From JBBQCW01 sp038319025 (GTDB taxonomy: Bacteria > Actinomycetota > Thermoleophilia > Solirubrobacterales > Solirubrobacteraceae): a DNA stretch of 64,000 bases. This document shows, piece by piece, positions 1-8,908 of the stretch (positions are counted from its first letter, which is position 1; each line of letters starts with the position of its first letter). Below the pieces are notes generated by a model. That model was given only the letters and a program-made list of their open reading frames with translations, searched no databases and was not told the origin of the DNA. The position numbers and the translations under genes are program-made. The stretch is taken from NCBI GenBank assembly GCA_038319025.1, contig JBBQCW010000015.1, positions 1 to 64,000 of the forward strand, in the 5' to 3' direction.

Positions 1-350
<350 letters not shown>

Positions 351-415
351 TTTTTTGATACCCGCGTGGCTGCGGTGCAGTTTTTAAGGCTCGCCGGAGG
401 CGATCTCTCGCCACT

Positions 416-533
416 TTCCGGTGGCTATTGCGAGAGGGAAACACCTCTTCCCATTCCGAACAGAGCAGTTAAGCCTCTCAGCGCCGATGGTACTTGGTCC
501 GCAAGGGCCCGGGAGAGTAGGACGCCGCCGGTT
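416..533 (+). rRNA. rrf: 5S ribosomal RNA
   Basis: About 117 bases with the conserved core CCGAACAGAGCAGTTAAG near 455-473. The terminal helix I closes perfectly: CCGGTGGC at 418-425 pairs with GCCGCCGG at 524-531, with one G-U pair. It is the last gene of the rRNA operon. The ends are set by this helix and may be off by one or two bases. Confidence 0.95.
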
Positions 534-540
534 TCTTCAT

Positions 541-570
541 CGAAACGCCGCCCCCGTGGGCGGCGTTTCG
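541..570 (+). terminator. rRNA operon terminator hairpin
   Basis: A perfect 13-bp stem (541-553 with 558-570) with a CCGT loop lies directly after the 5S gene. The run of T after it is weak (TCGTTCT). The position and the very stable stem make it the likely end of the rRNA transcript. Confidence 0.85.
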
Positions 571-1091
571 TCGTTCTGCGCCTAGTGGCGGGGCGCGGGA
601 GGTCGCATACTCGAGAGATGGCCGACCTCGGCCCGCTGCGGGCTCAGGAGCGAAGCACCGGATCGTGGCGGCAACGGCGTCACGCACGGGGTGCTCCGCG
701 CCACCACCGCGCCCGGCCGGCGTGCGCGCGTACTGCCGCGCAGGGGCCGGCGGTGCGGGTGTGGCGATACGGCGGGCTCGGCGGTGTCGAGCGCCTCCCA
801 GGCGCCCGGCAGGACGGCGGCTCGAGCCAGGCCGGTCGCCCGACGCGCTACTGCCCGCAGAGCGGGGAGGACGTCGGTGCGAGCATGTGTTCGTGAGAAC
901 ATATGTTCGTAAGGTACGACGCCCGGCGGACGAACGCCTTCTTCTTGGCTTATGCCGGGGCGAACAGGGCGCAGAACCCGCATCACCACTGGGTGCAGGG
1001 TCAGTGCAGGCTGCAACGGATCTTGCGGGAGGCGTACCGATCGACAGGCCGGGGGGCACGCTACGCGGGTCCGTATCGGTCGCGTCGCTGA
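571..1091. other. Gene-poor stretch between rRNA operon and dehydrogenase gene
   Basis: About 520 bases without a gene I can support. Several overlapping open frames exist on both strands, but they are arginine/proline/alanine-rich, resemble no family I know and look like chance open frames in GC-rich DNA. The one ordered element is the LexA-box-like palindrome at 897-908. Short frames start inside that palindrome on each strand: ATG at 903 on plus, and a ~107-codon frame on minus ending at 582. Neither can be promoted to a gene from sequence alone. Confidence 0.5.
897..908. promoter_or_regulatory. LexA (SOS) box-like palindrome
   Basis: GAACATATGTTC is a perfect 12-bp palindrome. It matches the Gram-positive/actinobacterial LexA operator core GAAC-N4-GTTC exactly. 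A second, inverted-type half-site pair (TGTTC-N4-GAACA) lies just upstream at about 888-901. No recognisable DNA-repair gene follows on either strand, so the target is unknown; chance occurrence is possible. Confidence 0.5.
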
Positions 1092-2198
1092 TCAGACGGT
1101 GTTCCCAAGGGAGGACCACACGTCGATCTTCGCCTGGATTCGTGTGCACACCTCGGTGGTGAATTCGGTCGTCCCGGCGTGGCCCCCCAGATCGGGTGTG
1201 CGCACGCCCGCCGCCGTCGCTTCGAGGACGGACTCGTACACGGCGCGCGAGCCACGCTCGGCGTCGGCGTGGCCGGCCAAGCCGGCGTAGTGCAGGACGG
1301 CGGCGCACGAGAGAAGCATGGCCATCGGATTGGCTACATCCTTGCCCAGCAGCGCCGGGGCTGTGCCGTGTGGAGCCTCAGCCATTGCCACCGTGGTCCG
1401 CTCTTCCTCGTCAAAGGCCAGCAACACTGATTCGGCGCCCGCGATCGAGCCGAACATCGGCATCACCAGGTCCGACAGGCAGTCGCCGTCGCGATTGAGC
1501 GCCGGGATAACCAGCGGTTCGTCGGCCGCGCCGCTGATCAGACCCGCATAGGTGGCATCGATCAGGACGGGTTGGTAGCGGACATCTGGGTGGCGGGCGG
1601 CCGCATCGTCCATCTCCTCCTTCAGCATCCCCTCGTACACCGGGGAGACCGTCCACTTGGGCCCACCGTAGACCCGGCCGTTCATCGTGCGGGCCTGACG
1701 GAACGCGTACTCGGCGACAGCGCGGCATATCGACCGCGTGATGCGCTCGGTGCGGAACGCCACCTCGGCTCCGCTACCGGCCTCACCTTCCCGCCACTGT
1801 TCGGCGCCGTACGCGTCTTCGACGGCCATCCGCACGACGGAGATCGGGTAGTGCACCCCCGCGATGGGCGTGATGCCGGGGATCCGGCGACCGGTCCGGA
1901 TGATGACCTTGCCCTGCACCTCTTCGCGCAGGATGCGGTTGGGGGAGCCAACGTCGTCGGCGCCCTCAGGCGTGATGGTCGCTGCCTTGATGCCGAACCC
2001 ACTGGTGCGCATAGCTCGTGCAGCCTCGTGGACGACCTCGTTGTCGGTTGCGCGTCGCCGTTCGAGCGACAGGTCGTGCCGGTCGAGTTCCACGTCGAGG
2101 CCGATCACGTCCAGCGCGAGCACCCGGAGCGCTTGGTCCAGCAGTTCTTGTCCGGTCTCGTCGCCCTCAAGGACGGTGATCCGCAGTCGATCGCTCAT
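1092..2198 (-). CDS. Isocitrate/isopropylmalate dehydrogenase family protein
   Basis: A 368-residue beta-decarboxylating dehydrogenase that would oxidise a malate-type substrate, with isocitrate most likely. KAATITPE (71-78) and SPNRILRE (85-92), followed by RTGRR (101-105), resemble the substrate loop of type II NADP isocitrate dehydrogenases. The probable catalytic lysine is K181 in GGPKW. D214 and the NRDGDCLSDL segment (D239, D243) give the metal-binding acids, and EAPHGTAP (274-281) is the cofactor-binding motif. The start is the ATG at 2198, because upstream codons would add an unconserved 50-residue leader. It is last in a minus-strand trio behind an MFS transporter. True isocitrate versus another substrate cannot be decided by eye. 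Confidence 0.85.
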   Translation of the reverse strand: MSDRLRITVLEGDETGQELLDQALRVLALDVIGLDVELDRHDLSLERRRATDNEVVHEAARAMRTSGFGIKAATITPEGADDVGSPNRILREEVQGKVIIRTGRRIPGITPIAGVHYPISVVRMAVEDAYGAEQWREGEAGSGAEVAFRTERITRSICRAVAEYAFRQARTMNGRVYGGPKWTVSPVYEGMLKEEMDDAAARHPDVRYQPVLIDATYAGLISGAADEPLVIPALNRDGDCLSDLVMPMFGSIAGAESVLLAFDEEERTTVAMAEAPHGTAPALLGKDVANPMAMLLSCAAVLHYAGLAGHADAERGSRAVYESVLEATAAGVRTPDLGGHAGTTEFTTEVCTRIQAKIDVWSSLGNTV

Positions 2199-2230
2199 GG
2201 CGATCCACGATACAAGCCCGCTGGTGGCGA

Positions 2231-3457
2231 TCAGGCCGACGCGGCCGGCCGTTCGCGCATCGCCCCGCGCAGCGTCTCGCGGCGGACGTTGGCGATGATC
2301 GTTCCTGCGAAGGCCACGCCCGCGGCCGCGAGCATCGCCGCTTCCCAACCCACATGCTCAGACAGCACGCCGGCGACCGCGTTCCCGATCGCGACCCCGA
2401 TGACGAGCGACAGCGTGGGCCAGGTATAAGCCTCGGTCAGGGCCCCCTCGGGTGCTACGCGGGAGATCAGCTGATTGCCCGCCGCGATCATGGGCGCGAT
2501 GCACAGTCCCGCCGGGACGAGGAGCACCAGCATCACCTCCGGGGACGATGCGGCCGCCAACGGAAGGAAACCGACCGCCACCAGTCCTGTGAGCACCAGG
2601 TAGCCACGCCGCAGTTCGACGTTCTCGCCGATAGCGCCCCAGGTCAGTCCGCCGGCGGCGCTGCCGAGCGACCAGACGGCGATGTACAGACCGGCGAGTC
2701 CGGGCGATCCGTTGGCCCGCGCAAACGCCGGAAGCGCCACCTCGATTGAGCCGAACCCGAAACCGAGCGGAATCACCGTCAGCACGATGGTTCGCAGACC
2801 TGGGGCGCTCAGTGCTCCCCAAGGGCCGTGGCTCCCGGCGTGCGGGGACGGCTTCCACTCGCGGGACGGTCGGCTGGTCACGAACGCGAGCGTCCCGCCG
2901 AGCACGCACACGATGGCCACCAGGATGGCGGCCTGAGGCGAGAAGACGGCAACGCAGAACGCGGTGATCAGCGGCCCGAAAACGAATACGAATTCGATCA
3001 ACACAGCGTCCAGTGCGTATGCGGTCGTCAGCAGTTCGGGACGATCGGCGGGCAACAGCGCCGGCCAAAGCAGCCGCAGAACGGCAGAAATCGGGGGAAT
3101 TGCGGCGCCCGCGATGAAGGCGAAGCCCGCCACCAGTCCTATCGGCGCCCCCAGCAGCCCGGCCGAAACCACGGCGAGCAGGGCCGCGGCGTGGAACAAA
3201 GTCAGTGGCAGCAGGATCTTGCGCTGACCATGGCGGTCCACCAGGCGGCCCTGCACCGGGGCGAACAGCGCGCCACCGGCGGCAAAGGACGCCGCGGTGA
3301 TCCCCGCCGCGACAAACGACCCGGTCCGCTCGCGCACGAACAGCACGAGGGCGAGCGAGTCGATCCCGATCGGCATCCGTCCGAACATCGAGGACACCAG
3401 CAGGCGCGGGACGTAGCGCGTCCGCAGCACGCCGCCGTAACGGCCGACGGCTGACAC
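2231..3457 (-). CDS. MFS transporter
   Basis: A 408-residue integral membrane protein with about twelve hydrophobic segments in two halves, separated by a polar loop near residues 195-215. The loop between segments 2 and 3 carries a motif-A-like GRLVDRHGQRK (about 70-80), typical of the major facilitator superfamily. GTG start. It begins five bases after the stop of the HD-domain gene and ends about 32 bases before the dehydrogenase gene, so the three are probably cotranscribed. The substrate is unknown; drug/sugar efflux-type members look similar. Confidence 0.85.
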   Translation of the reverse strand: MSAVGRYGGVLRTRYVPRLLVSSMFGRMPIGIDSLALVLFVRERTGSFVAAGITAASFAAGGALFAPVQGRLVDRHGQRKILLPLTLFHAAALLAVVSAGLLGAPIGLVAGFAFIAGAAIPPISAVLRLLWPALLPADRPELLTTAYALDAVLIEFVFVFGPLITAFCVAVFSPQAAILVAIVCVLGGTLAFVTSRPSREWKPSPHAGSHGPWGALSAPGLRTIVLTVIPLGFGFGSIEVALPAFARANGSPGLAGLYIAVWSLGSAAGGLTWGAIGENVELRRGYLVLTGLVAVGFLPLAAASSPEVMLVLLVPAGLCIAPMIAAGNQLISRVAPEGALTEAYTWPTLSLVIGVAIGNAVAGVLSEHVGWEAAMLAAAGVAFAGTIIANVRRETLRGAMRERPAASA

Positions 3458-3462
3458 GGCGA

Positions 3463-4059
3463 TCAGTTGGCCGACGGCGCGGGTGCGCCGGTGCCATCCA
3501 GGCCCAGCGCCGTGGCTTGCTTCTGGAGTGCGCCGATGACCAAGACCACCAGGTCGTCGAACGCCATCCCGAGTTGCTCGGCACCGCCGGTCACGTCGTG
3601 GCGGTTCACGGCCGCGGCAAAACTCGGCTGCTTGAGCTTTTTCTTGACCGACTTCGGGGCCATGCCGTGGATACCGTCAGGGCGCACATAGGCGCACGCG
3701 AGGACGAATCCGCTCAGTTCATCGACGGCGAACAGGGACTTCTCCATATCGCTGTCGCGGCTGACTCCCAAGTAGTCGGCGTGGCTGGCAATCGCCCGGA
3801 TCATGTCGGCGGGATATCCAAGCCGCTCGAGTTCCGCCATGGCCATGCGCGGGTGCCCCGTCTCCAGATCAGGGTGGCGCTCATAGTCCATGTCGTGCAG
3901 CAATCCGGTGATGCCCCAGCGCTCGACATCGCCGCCGCGGGCAACGGCCATCGCCCGCATGGAGGCCTCGACGGCGAGGCAATGGCGACGTAACGATTCG
4001 GAGGTGACCCACTCCGTGAGCAGGGACCAAGCCTTCTCGCGCGAAAGGGCTTCAGACAT
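3463..4059 (-). CDS. HD-domain hydrolase
   Basis: A 198-residue metal-dependent phosphohydrolase-type protein. The HD signature is spread as RHC near residue 25, LLHDMDYERHP near 52-62 (the His-Asp pair) and a later VDELSGF aspartate, giving the H..HD..D metal site. The C-terminal half, with KSVKKKLKQPSF and a conserved helical tail, matches the common HDIG-type 'HD domain-containing protein' found in many bacteria. The start is the ATG at 4059; an open frame further upstream overlaps murA and is rejected. It is divergent from murA with 88 bases between starts. The substrate is not known. Confidence 0.82.
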   Translation of the reverse strand: MSEALSREKAWSLLTEWVTSESLRRHCLAVEASMRAMAVARGGDVERWGITGLLHDMDYERHPDLETGHPRMAMAELERLGYPADMIRAIASHADYLGVSRDSDMEKSLFAVDELSGFVLACAYVRPDGIHGMAPKSVKKKLKQPSFAAAVNRHDVTGGAEQLGMAFDDLVVLVIGALQKQATALGLDGTGAPAPSAN

Positions 4060-4147
4060 GGCTGTTACCCTAGCCCAGCCTCCGCTTCCGTCCGTCGGGC
4101 CGTCACTTCCGGTGGACGCCGGCCTCAGTGGAGCACCCAGGAATCTC

Positions 4148-5452
4148 ATGGACACCTTCGTCATCGATGGTGGCGTTCCACTCTCCGGGACCGTTGTTCC
4201 CGCGGGAAACAAGAACGCCGCCCTGCCCATCCTCGCCGCCTCGGTACTTACCGCCGAGGAGGTTGTCGTTCGCAACGTCCCGCGGATTCGCGATGTGGAG
4301 GCCATGCTCGAGGTGCTGGCCGGCCTCGGCGTCACAGTCGCCTGGCGCGGTCCGAACGAAGTCGCGCTGTGCGCCGCCGAGGTGCATGCCGACGCTGTCG
4401 TCGACCGTGACGCCGCAGAGCGCATCCGTGCGTCCTTCCTCTTGGCCGGACCGTTGCTGGCGCGCTTTGGCCGCGCCACCATGCCGCCGCCAGGCGGCGA
4501 TGTCATCGGTCGCCGGCGGCTCGATCCGCACCTTGATGCCTTTCGTGCCCTGGGGGCGACGCTGCACGACGGCCCCGACGTAGCGCTCGAAGCCCCCGGC
4601 GGCCTGCGCGCGGGGGAGGTGTTCATGGACGAGCCGTCCGTGATGGCCACCGAGAACGCGCTCATGGCTGCCGCCCTCACTCCCGGTGTCACCGTCATCG
4701 GCAACGCGGCGTGCGAACCACACATTCAGGATCTGGCCCACATGCTGCAGGCGATGGGTGCGGCCATCCATGGCGTGGGATCCAACGTCCTCACGGTGCA
4801 CGGCGTGGCCGAACTCGGCGGGTGCGTGCACACGGTCCAGCCGGACCACATCGAGATCGGCTCTTTCATGGCGATCGCCGGCGTCACCGGCGGCGAGATC
4901 CGGATCAAGGACACGATTCCTCAGGATCTGCGCATGATTCGACTCGCCTTCGGGCGGCTTGGCCTGCATTCCGAACTGGACGGGGCGGACGTGATCGTTC
5001 CCGGTGGCCAGCACCTGGTCGTGCAACCTGACCTCGGGGATCACACCTGCAAGGTGCAGGACGGTCCGTGGCCGGCGTTCCCGGCCGACCTCACGTCGAT
5101 CGCGGTCGCGCTCGCCACGCAAGCGGACGGCCAGGTGCTGATTCACGAGTGGATGTTCGAGAGCCGGATGTTCTTCGTCGACAAACTCGTCGGGATGGGC
5201 GCCAACATCCTCATGATGGATCCGCATCGCGTGATCGTGAGCGGGCCGCGGCGGCTCTCCGGCGCTCGTGTCGAGTCGCCGGACATCCGCGCGGGCATGG
5301 CGGTGCTGATGGCCGCCCTTTGCGCCGAGGGGCGCAGTGAGATCGGCAATATTCGGCAGATCGACCGGGGTTACGAGCGGATCGATGAGCGCCTGCGCGC
5401 CCTCGGCGCCCGGATTCAGCGCGTGGCCACGCAGCCCGTGCAGGCCGTCTGA
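4148..5452 (+). CDS. murA: UDP-N-acetylglucosamine 1-carboxyvinyltransferase
   Basis: Transfers enolpyruvate from PEP to UDP-GlcNAc, the first committed step of peptidoglycan synthesis, in the cytoplasm. 434 residues, normal for the family. NKNAALPILAASVL (21-34) holds the substrate lysine K22, and late GYERIDERL holds the conserved arginine region. The catalytic loop reads PPPGGDVIGRRR: residue 118 is Asp where most MurA enzymes have the fosfomycin-reactive Cys. The same exchange is known in mycobacterial and chlamydial MurA and is active but fosfomycin-resistant. The ATG at 4148 is chosen by family length; an in-frame ATG at 4058 would add 30 unconserved residues. First gene before the his cluster. 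Confidence 0.95.
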   Translation: MDTFVIDGGVPLSGTVVPAGNKNAALPILAASVLTAEEVVVRNVPRIRDVEAMLEVLAGLGVTVAWRGPNEVALCAAEVHADAVVDRDAAERIRASFLLAGPLLARFGRATMPPPGGDVIGRRRLDPHLDAFRALGATLHDGPDVALEAPGGLRAGEVFMDEPSVMATENALMAAALTPGVTVIGNAACEPHIQDLAHMLQAMGAAIHGVGSNVLTVHGVAELGGCVHTVQPDHIEIGSFMAIAGVTGGEIRIKDTIPQDLRMIRLAFGRLGLHSELDGADVIVPGGQHLVVQPDLGDHTCKVQDGPWPAFPADLTSIAVALATQADGQVLIHEWMFESRMFFVDKLVGMGANILMMDPHRVIVSGPRRLSGARVESPDIRAGMAVLMAALCAEGRSEIGNIRQIDRGYERIDERLRALGARIQRVATQPVQAV

Positions 5453-5482
5453 GTCGCTCCCGTCGTACGCTCCGTCAACGCC

Positions 5483-6445
5483 ATGATCCATCCGCTGCCC
5501 TCCGGAACCCGCGACGTCCTGCCTGACGAGATGCGCGAACGCCGCGCCATCACCGATGCGCTGCGCTCGTGCTTTCTCGACCACCAATACGGAGAGGTCG
5601 AGACACCGGCGATCGAGCTAGACGAAGTCGTGCGCCGGGCAGGCGTCGGTGTGCCCTCCGGTTATCGCGTATTTGATGACCACGGTGCCGTGCTCGCCCT
5701 GCGCTCGGACATGACCGTCCCGATCGCTCGGGTGGTTGCCACGCGCTACGCGACCGCCGAGCCGCCGCTGCGATTTTGCTATCTGGCCCACGCGTACCGC
5801 GCGGTGCGCCCGCATCGCGGTCAGATGCGCGAGTTCCTGCAGGCGGGCATCGAGCTGGTGGGTGTGCCGGCGCCGCACGGAACGGCGGAAGTTCTCCGGG
5901 TGCTCTGCGCTTCGCTGGACTCGATCGGGCTGCGGTCCTATCGGATCGGGCTCGGGGACGCAGCGCTGTACCCCGACCTGTTGAGTGCCGTGGGCGTGCA
6001 GGACGAGCCGCGCGAACGGATTCTCGCCGAGCTGTTCGAGCGGGATTTCGTCGGGCTGGAGCGCGAGGTCCTCGGCCTGGGTCTGGATGCTGAGGATGCC
6101 GCGCTGCTCATCCGCGTAGCTCAGCAACGCGGTGGCGCCGAGGTGCTCGAGGACTCCGGAGGGAAGGTCGCCCAGGCGCTGGCCGGGCTGCGTGCGCTGG
6201 TCGAGCAGCTTGAGCCATCCGTGGCTGATCGCGTCGTGCTGGATCTGGGCCTTACCCGTGGGCTCGGGTACTACACGGGCGCCGTCTTCGAGGTGTACGA
6301 CCCCGAGATCGGGGCACCGATCGGCGGCGGTGGTCGTTACGACGACCTGGTCGGCCGGTACGGTCGTGACCTGCCCGCCGTGGGGTTTGCGCTCAATGTC
6401 GATCGCCTGCAGGAGGCTTTGGCCGGCGAGGAGCGCGCGAGATGA
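5483..6445 (+). CDS. hisZ: ATP phosphoribosyltransferase regulatory subunit
   Basis: A 320-residue histidyl-tRNA-synthetase-like protein without a tRNA-binding domain. It carries class II synthetase motifs, such as LPSGTRDVLPDE at 5-16, ALRSDMT (motif 2 region) near 72, and motif-3-like GGGGRYDDLVGRYG near 285-298. HisZ forms a hetero-octamer with the short form of HisG and gives it catalytic activity and feedback inhibition by histidine. The next gene is exactly such a short HisG, overlapping by four bases (ATGA), which settles the HisZ assignment over HisS. Starts 30 bases after murA. Confidence 0.93.
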   Translation: MIHPLPSGTRDVLPDEMRERRAITDALRSCFLDHQYGEVETPAIELDEVVRRAGVGVPSGYRVFDDHGAVLALRSDMTVPIARVVATRYATAEPPLRFCYLAHAYRAVRPHRGQMREFLQAGIELVGVPAPHGTAEVLRVLCASLDSIGLRSYRIGLGDAALYPDLLSAVGVQDEPRERILAELFERDFVGLEREVLGLGLDAEDAALLIRVAQQRGGAEVLEDSGGKVAQALAGLRALVEQLEPSVADRVVLDLGLTRGLGYYTGAVFEVYDPEIGAPIGGGGRYDDLVGRYGRDLPAVGFALNVDRLQEALAGEERAR

Positions 6446-7074
6446 GCCTCATCAACGGATTGCGGATCGCGGTGCCGCGTGGCGCGCTGCTGGGTCCCAC
6501 GCTTGATGCACTCGACGGCTTGGGCGTGGACACCGCGGAAGTGCGCTCCAACGACCGCAAGCTCCTCTTTGAGGATGTGGGCATCATCACGATGCGCCCG
6601 TCCGACGTGCCGACGTATGTCGAAGCCGGTGCCGCTGACGTGGGCATCACCGGGAAGGACGTGCTGATGGAGCAGCCGCGGCGCATCGTCGAACTGCTGG
6701 ATCTCGGCTACGGCGGCTGCACGATGGTCTTCGCCACGGTCGACGGTCCGAATCCTGCCGAAGAGGCACTACGTCGCCTGGGCGTCGTACGTGTAGCCAC
6801 CAAGTACCCGCGGATCGCCCGGGACTACCTGGAGGGCACCGGCCGTCAGGCGGAGATCGTGGAGGTCAAGGGCTCAGTGGAGCTGGCACCTCTCACCGGC
6901 CTCGTCGAGGCCATAGTCGACCTCACGGCCACCGGGACGACACTGAGGGAGAACGGCTTGATCGTCCGCGAGGAGATCGTTCACTGCACCGCCCGACTGA
7001 TCGCCAACCCGGTCGCCCACACCCTGAAGTCCGCTCAGATCGACGATCTCATGGAGCGGTTGCGTGGCACTTGA
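6442..7074 (+). CDS. hisG: ATP phosphoribosyltransferase, short form
   Basis: Condenses ATP with PRPP in the first step of histidine synthesis. 210 residues, the short HisG form that lacks the C-terminal ACT-like regulatory domain and depends on HisZ. Characteristic segments are RIAVPRGALLGPTLDAL at the N-terminus, ADVGITGKDVL near 68-78, and DLTATGTTLRENGL near 160-173, the PRPP-binding loop. ATG overlaps the hisZ stop; its own stop lies 11 bases inside hisD. Confidence 0.95.
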   Translation: MSLINGLRIAVPRGALLGPTLDALDGLGVDTAEVRSNDRKLLFEDVGIITMRPSDVPTYVEAGAADVGITGKDVLMEQPRRIVELLDLGYGGCTMVFATVDGPNPAEEALRRLGVVRVATKYPRIARDYLEGTGRQAEIVEVKGSVELAPLTGLVEAIVDLTATGTTLRENGLIVREEIVHCTARLIANPVAHTLKSAQIDDLMERLRGT

Positions 7075-8317
7075 GCGCCGGCGGGCACCGCAGGACGGTG
7101 ACGCTCGGACGCTCGCGGTGTGGGCCCGCAGTCTCGTCCCGGGCGGCACGTCGGTCGGCGCTCCGGTCGCAGACATCATCGATCGGGTTCGCACGGGCGG
7201 CGACGCGGCGCTGGCGGACTGCGTGCGGGAGTTCGACACTCAGGGCGCCGATCCGCCGCCCCTGCGCGTCACCGATGCCGAGCTGCAGCAGTCGCTCGCC
7301 GACATCGATGACGACGTGCGGGCCGGCCTGCTGGTCGTTATCGAGAACGTTCGGGCTGTTGCGCTGGCGGGAATCGGGGTCGAGCGTGATGTCGTGCTTC
7401 CTCAAGGCCACCGAGTGCGCCTTCGCGAGGCTCCGGTGCGGCGTGCCGGGATCTACGTCCCCGGCGGCCGTGCCCCATACCCGAGCACGGTAGTCATGGG
7501 TGTCATCACCGCCCGCGCTGCCGGCGTGGAGGAGATCGTGGTCTGTGCCCCCGGTGCGCACCCCCTGATACTGGCGGCCTGCGCCCTGTGCGGTGCCGAC
7601 GAGGTTCTGCGGATGGGCGGCGCCCACGCGGTCGCGGCGCTCGCTTACGGCACGGAGTCCGTCGGGCGCGTCGACGTGATCGCAGGCCCGGGAAACCTGT
7701 GGGTGCAGGAGGCCAAACGCCAGGTCAGCGGCGACGTGGGCATCGACGGCTTCTACGGGCCGAGCGACGTGCTCGTGATCGCCACCGCGGGCGCCGACCC
7801 GGTGCTCGTGGCCGCCGATCTACTCGCCCAGGCCGAGCACGGTCCCGATTCGCTGGCCGTCTGTGTAAGCCCGGATGAGACGCTGCTCGACGCGGTCGCC
7901 CCACTGGCTGCCGATGCCATCGGCGCCGTGGCTCTGATCGGCGTCGCCGATGTGGAAGTGGCGCTCGCGGTGGCTGAGATCTTCGCCCCTGAGCATCTGG
8001 AGCTGATCGGCGAGGACGCTGAAGCCCTTGCTCCGCGGGTGCGCAGCGCCGGTTGCCTGCTGGTCGGATCATCAGGCGCCACCGCGTTCGGCGACTACGT
8101 GGCCGGCTCCAACCACTCGTTGCCCACCGGGGGCGGAGCTCGCTTCGCCAGCGGCTTGTCAGTTGCCGCGTTCCGCCGCCGGATGAGCGAGGTTCACATC
8201 GACGGGGCGGCCGCCGCGCTGGCCCTGGCCGCCGTGCCAATCGCTTTGGCCGAGGGATTTCCCGCCCACGCATCGTCGATGGAGGCCCGGGTGCGATTGA
8301 ATCAGGGGGAGCCATGA
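7064..8317 (+). CDS. hisD: Histidinol dehydrogenase
   Basis: Carries out the last two steps of histidine synthesis, histidinol to histidinal to histidine, with NAD+ and Zn2+. 417 residues. VPGGRAPYPSTVVM, VDVIAGPGNLWVQEAKR and the LLAQAEHG segment with Gln and His zinc ligands are all present. SGATAFGDYVAGSNHSLPTGG holds the Asp ligand, and HASSMEAR near the C-terminus gives the last His. GTG start, chosen because it begins 11 bases before the hisG stop and gives a normal length. Confidence 0.95.
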   Translation: MALERRRAPQDGDARTLAVWARSLVPGGTSVGAPVADIIDRVRTGGDAALADCVREFDTQGADPPPLRVTDAELQQSLADIDDDVRAGLLVVIENVRAVALAGIGVERDVVLPQGHRVRLREAPVRRAGIYVPGGRAPYPSTVVMGVITARAAGVEEIVVCAPGAHPLILAACALCGADEVLRMGGAHAVAALAYGTESVGRVDVIAGPGNLWVQEAKRQVSGDVGIDGFYGPSDVLVIATAGADPVLVAADLLAQAEHGPDSLAVCVSPDETLLDAVAPLAADAIGAVALIGVADVEVALAVAEIFAPEHLELIGEDAEALAPRVRSAGCLLVGSSGATAFGDYVAGSNHSLPTGGGARFASGLSVAAFRRRMSEVHIDGAAAALALAAVPIALAEGFPAHASSMEARVRLNQGEP

Positions 8318-8907
8318 GCCGCGAAGCCACCATCGACCGAGCCACGAAGGAGACCGACGTCCACCTGCGCCTGGCGCTGGACGGTACGGGCGCGGGCGAA
8401 CGCAGCACCGGCATCGGGTTCTTCGACCACATGCTCGATCTGCTGGCGCGCCACGGTCGGATGGATCTGGACGTCGCCGTCACCGGGGATCTACAAACCG
8501 GGGCCCACCACACGGTGGAGGACACCGGCATCGTGCTGGGCCAGGCGCTCGACCGTGCGCTGGGGGACCGGCGCGGCGTCACCCGTTACGGCCACGCCGT
8601 CGTCCCGATGGACGAATCGCTTGCCTCCTGCGCCATCGACCTGTCCGGTCGCCCGTATTGCGCGGTGCGCGCTGCGCTGCCGCCGGGGGAGACCGGCGGC
8701 TTTGAACACGAGTTGACCGAGGAGTTCTTCCGTGCGGTGTCGAGCGCCGCTCGACTGACGGTTCACGTGACCGTCGAAGAGGGCACCAACGCACACCACA
8801 TGATCGAGGCGGCGTTCAAGGCCTTCGCCCGCGCGCTGCGTCAAGCGGTCAGCATCGATCCCACCGAGACGGGCGTGCCTTCCACCAAGGGCACGTTGAC
8901 GGGCTGA
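8314..8907 (+). CDS. hisB: Imidazoleglycerol-phosphate dehydratase
   Basis: Dehydrates imidazole glycerol phosphate to imidazole acetol phosphate. 197 residues, a stand-alone dehydratase without the phosphatase domain of the E. coli fusion. The two repeated manganese-binding motifs are present: GFFDHMLDLLARHG and GAHHTVEDTGIVLG, then THHMIEA-type NAHHMIEAAFKAFARAL near 165. Starts by ATGA overlap with hisD. Confidence 0.96.
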   Translation: MSREATIDRATKETDVHLRLALDGTGAGERSTGIGFFDHMLDLLARHGRMDLDVAVTGDLQTGAHHTVEDTGIVLGQALDRALGDRRGVTRYGHAVVPMDESLASCAIDLSGRPYCAVRAALPPGETGGFEHELTEEFFRAVSSAARLTVHVTVEEGTNAHHMIEAAFKAFARALRQAVSIDPTETGVPSTKGTLTG

Positions 8908-8908
8908 C

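Noticed and set aside
582..1016. Open frame of 144 codons on the minus strand (and overlapping frames at 478-1308 and 665-1162) after the rRNA operon
   Set aside because: Composition is Arg/Pro/Ala-rich with no recognisable domain, and overlapping frames on both strands are equally open, as expected by chance in DNA this rich in G and C.
4058..4147. Longer N-terminus for MurA from the ATG at 4058
   Set aside because: The added 30 residues are not part of the MurA fold, and the ATG at 4058 overlaps the start of the divergent HD gene. 4148 gives the normal length.
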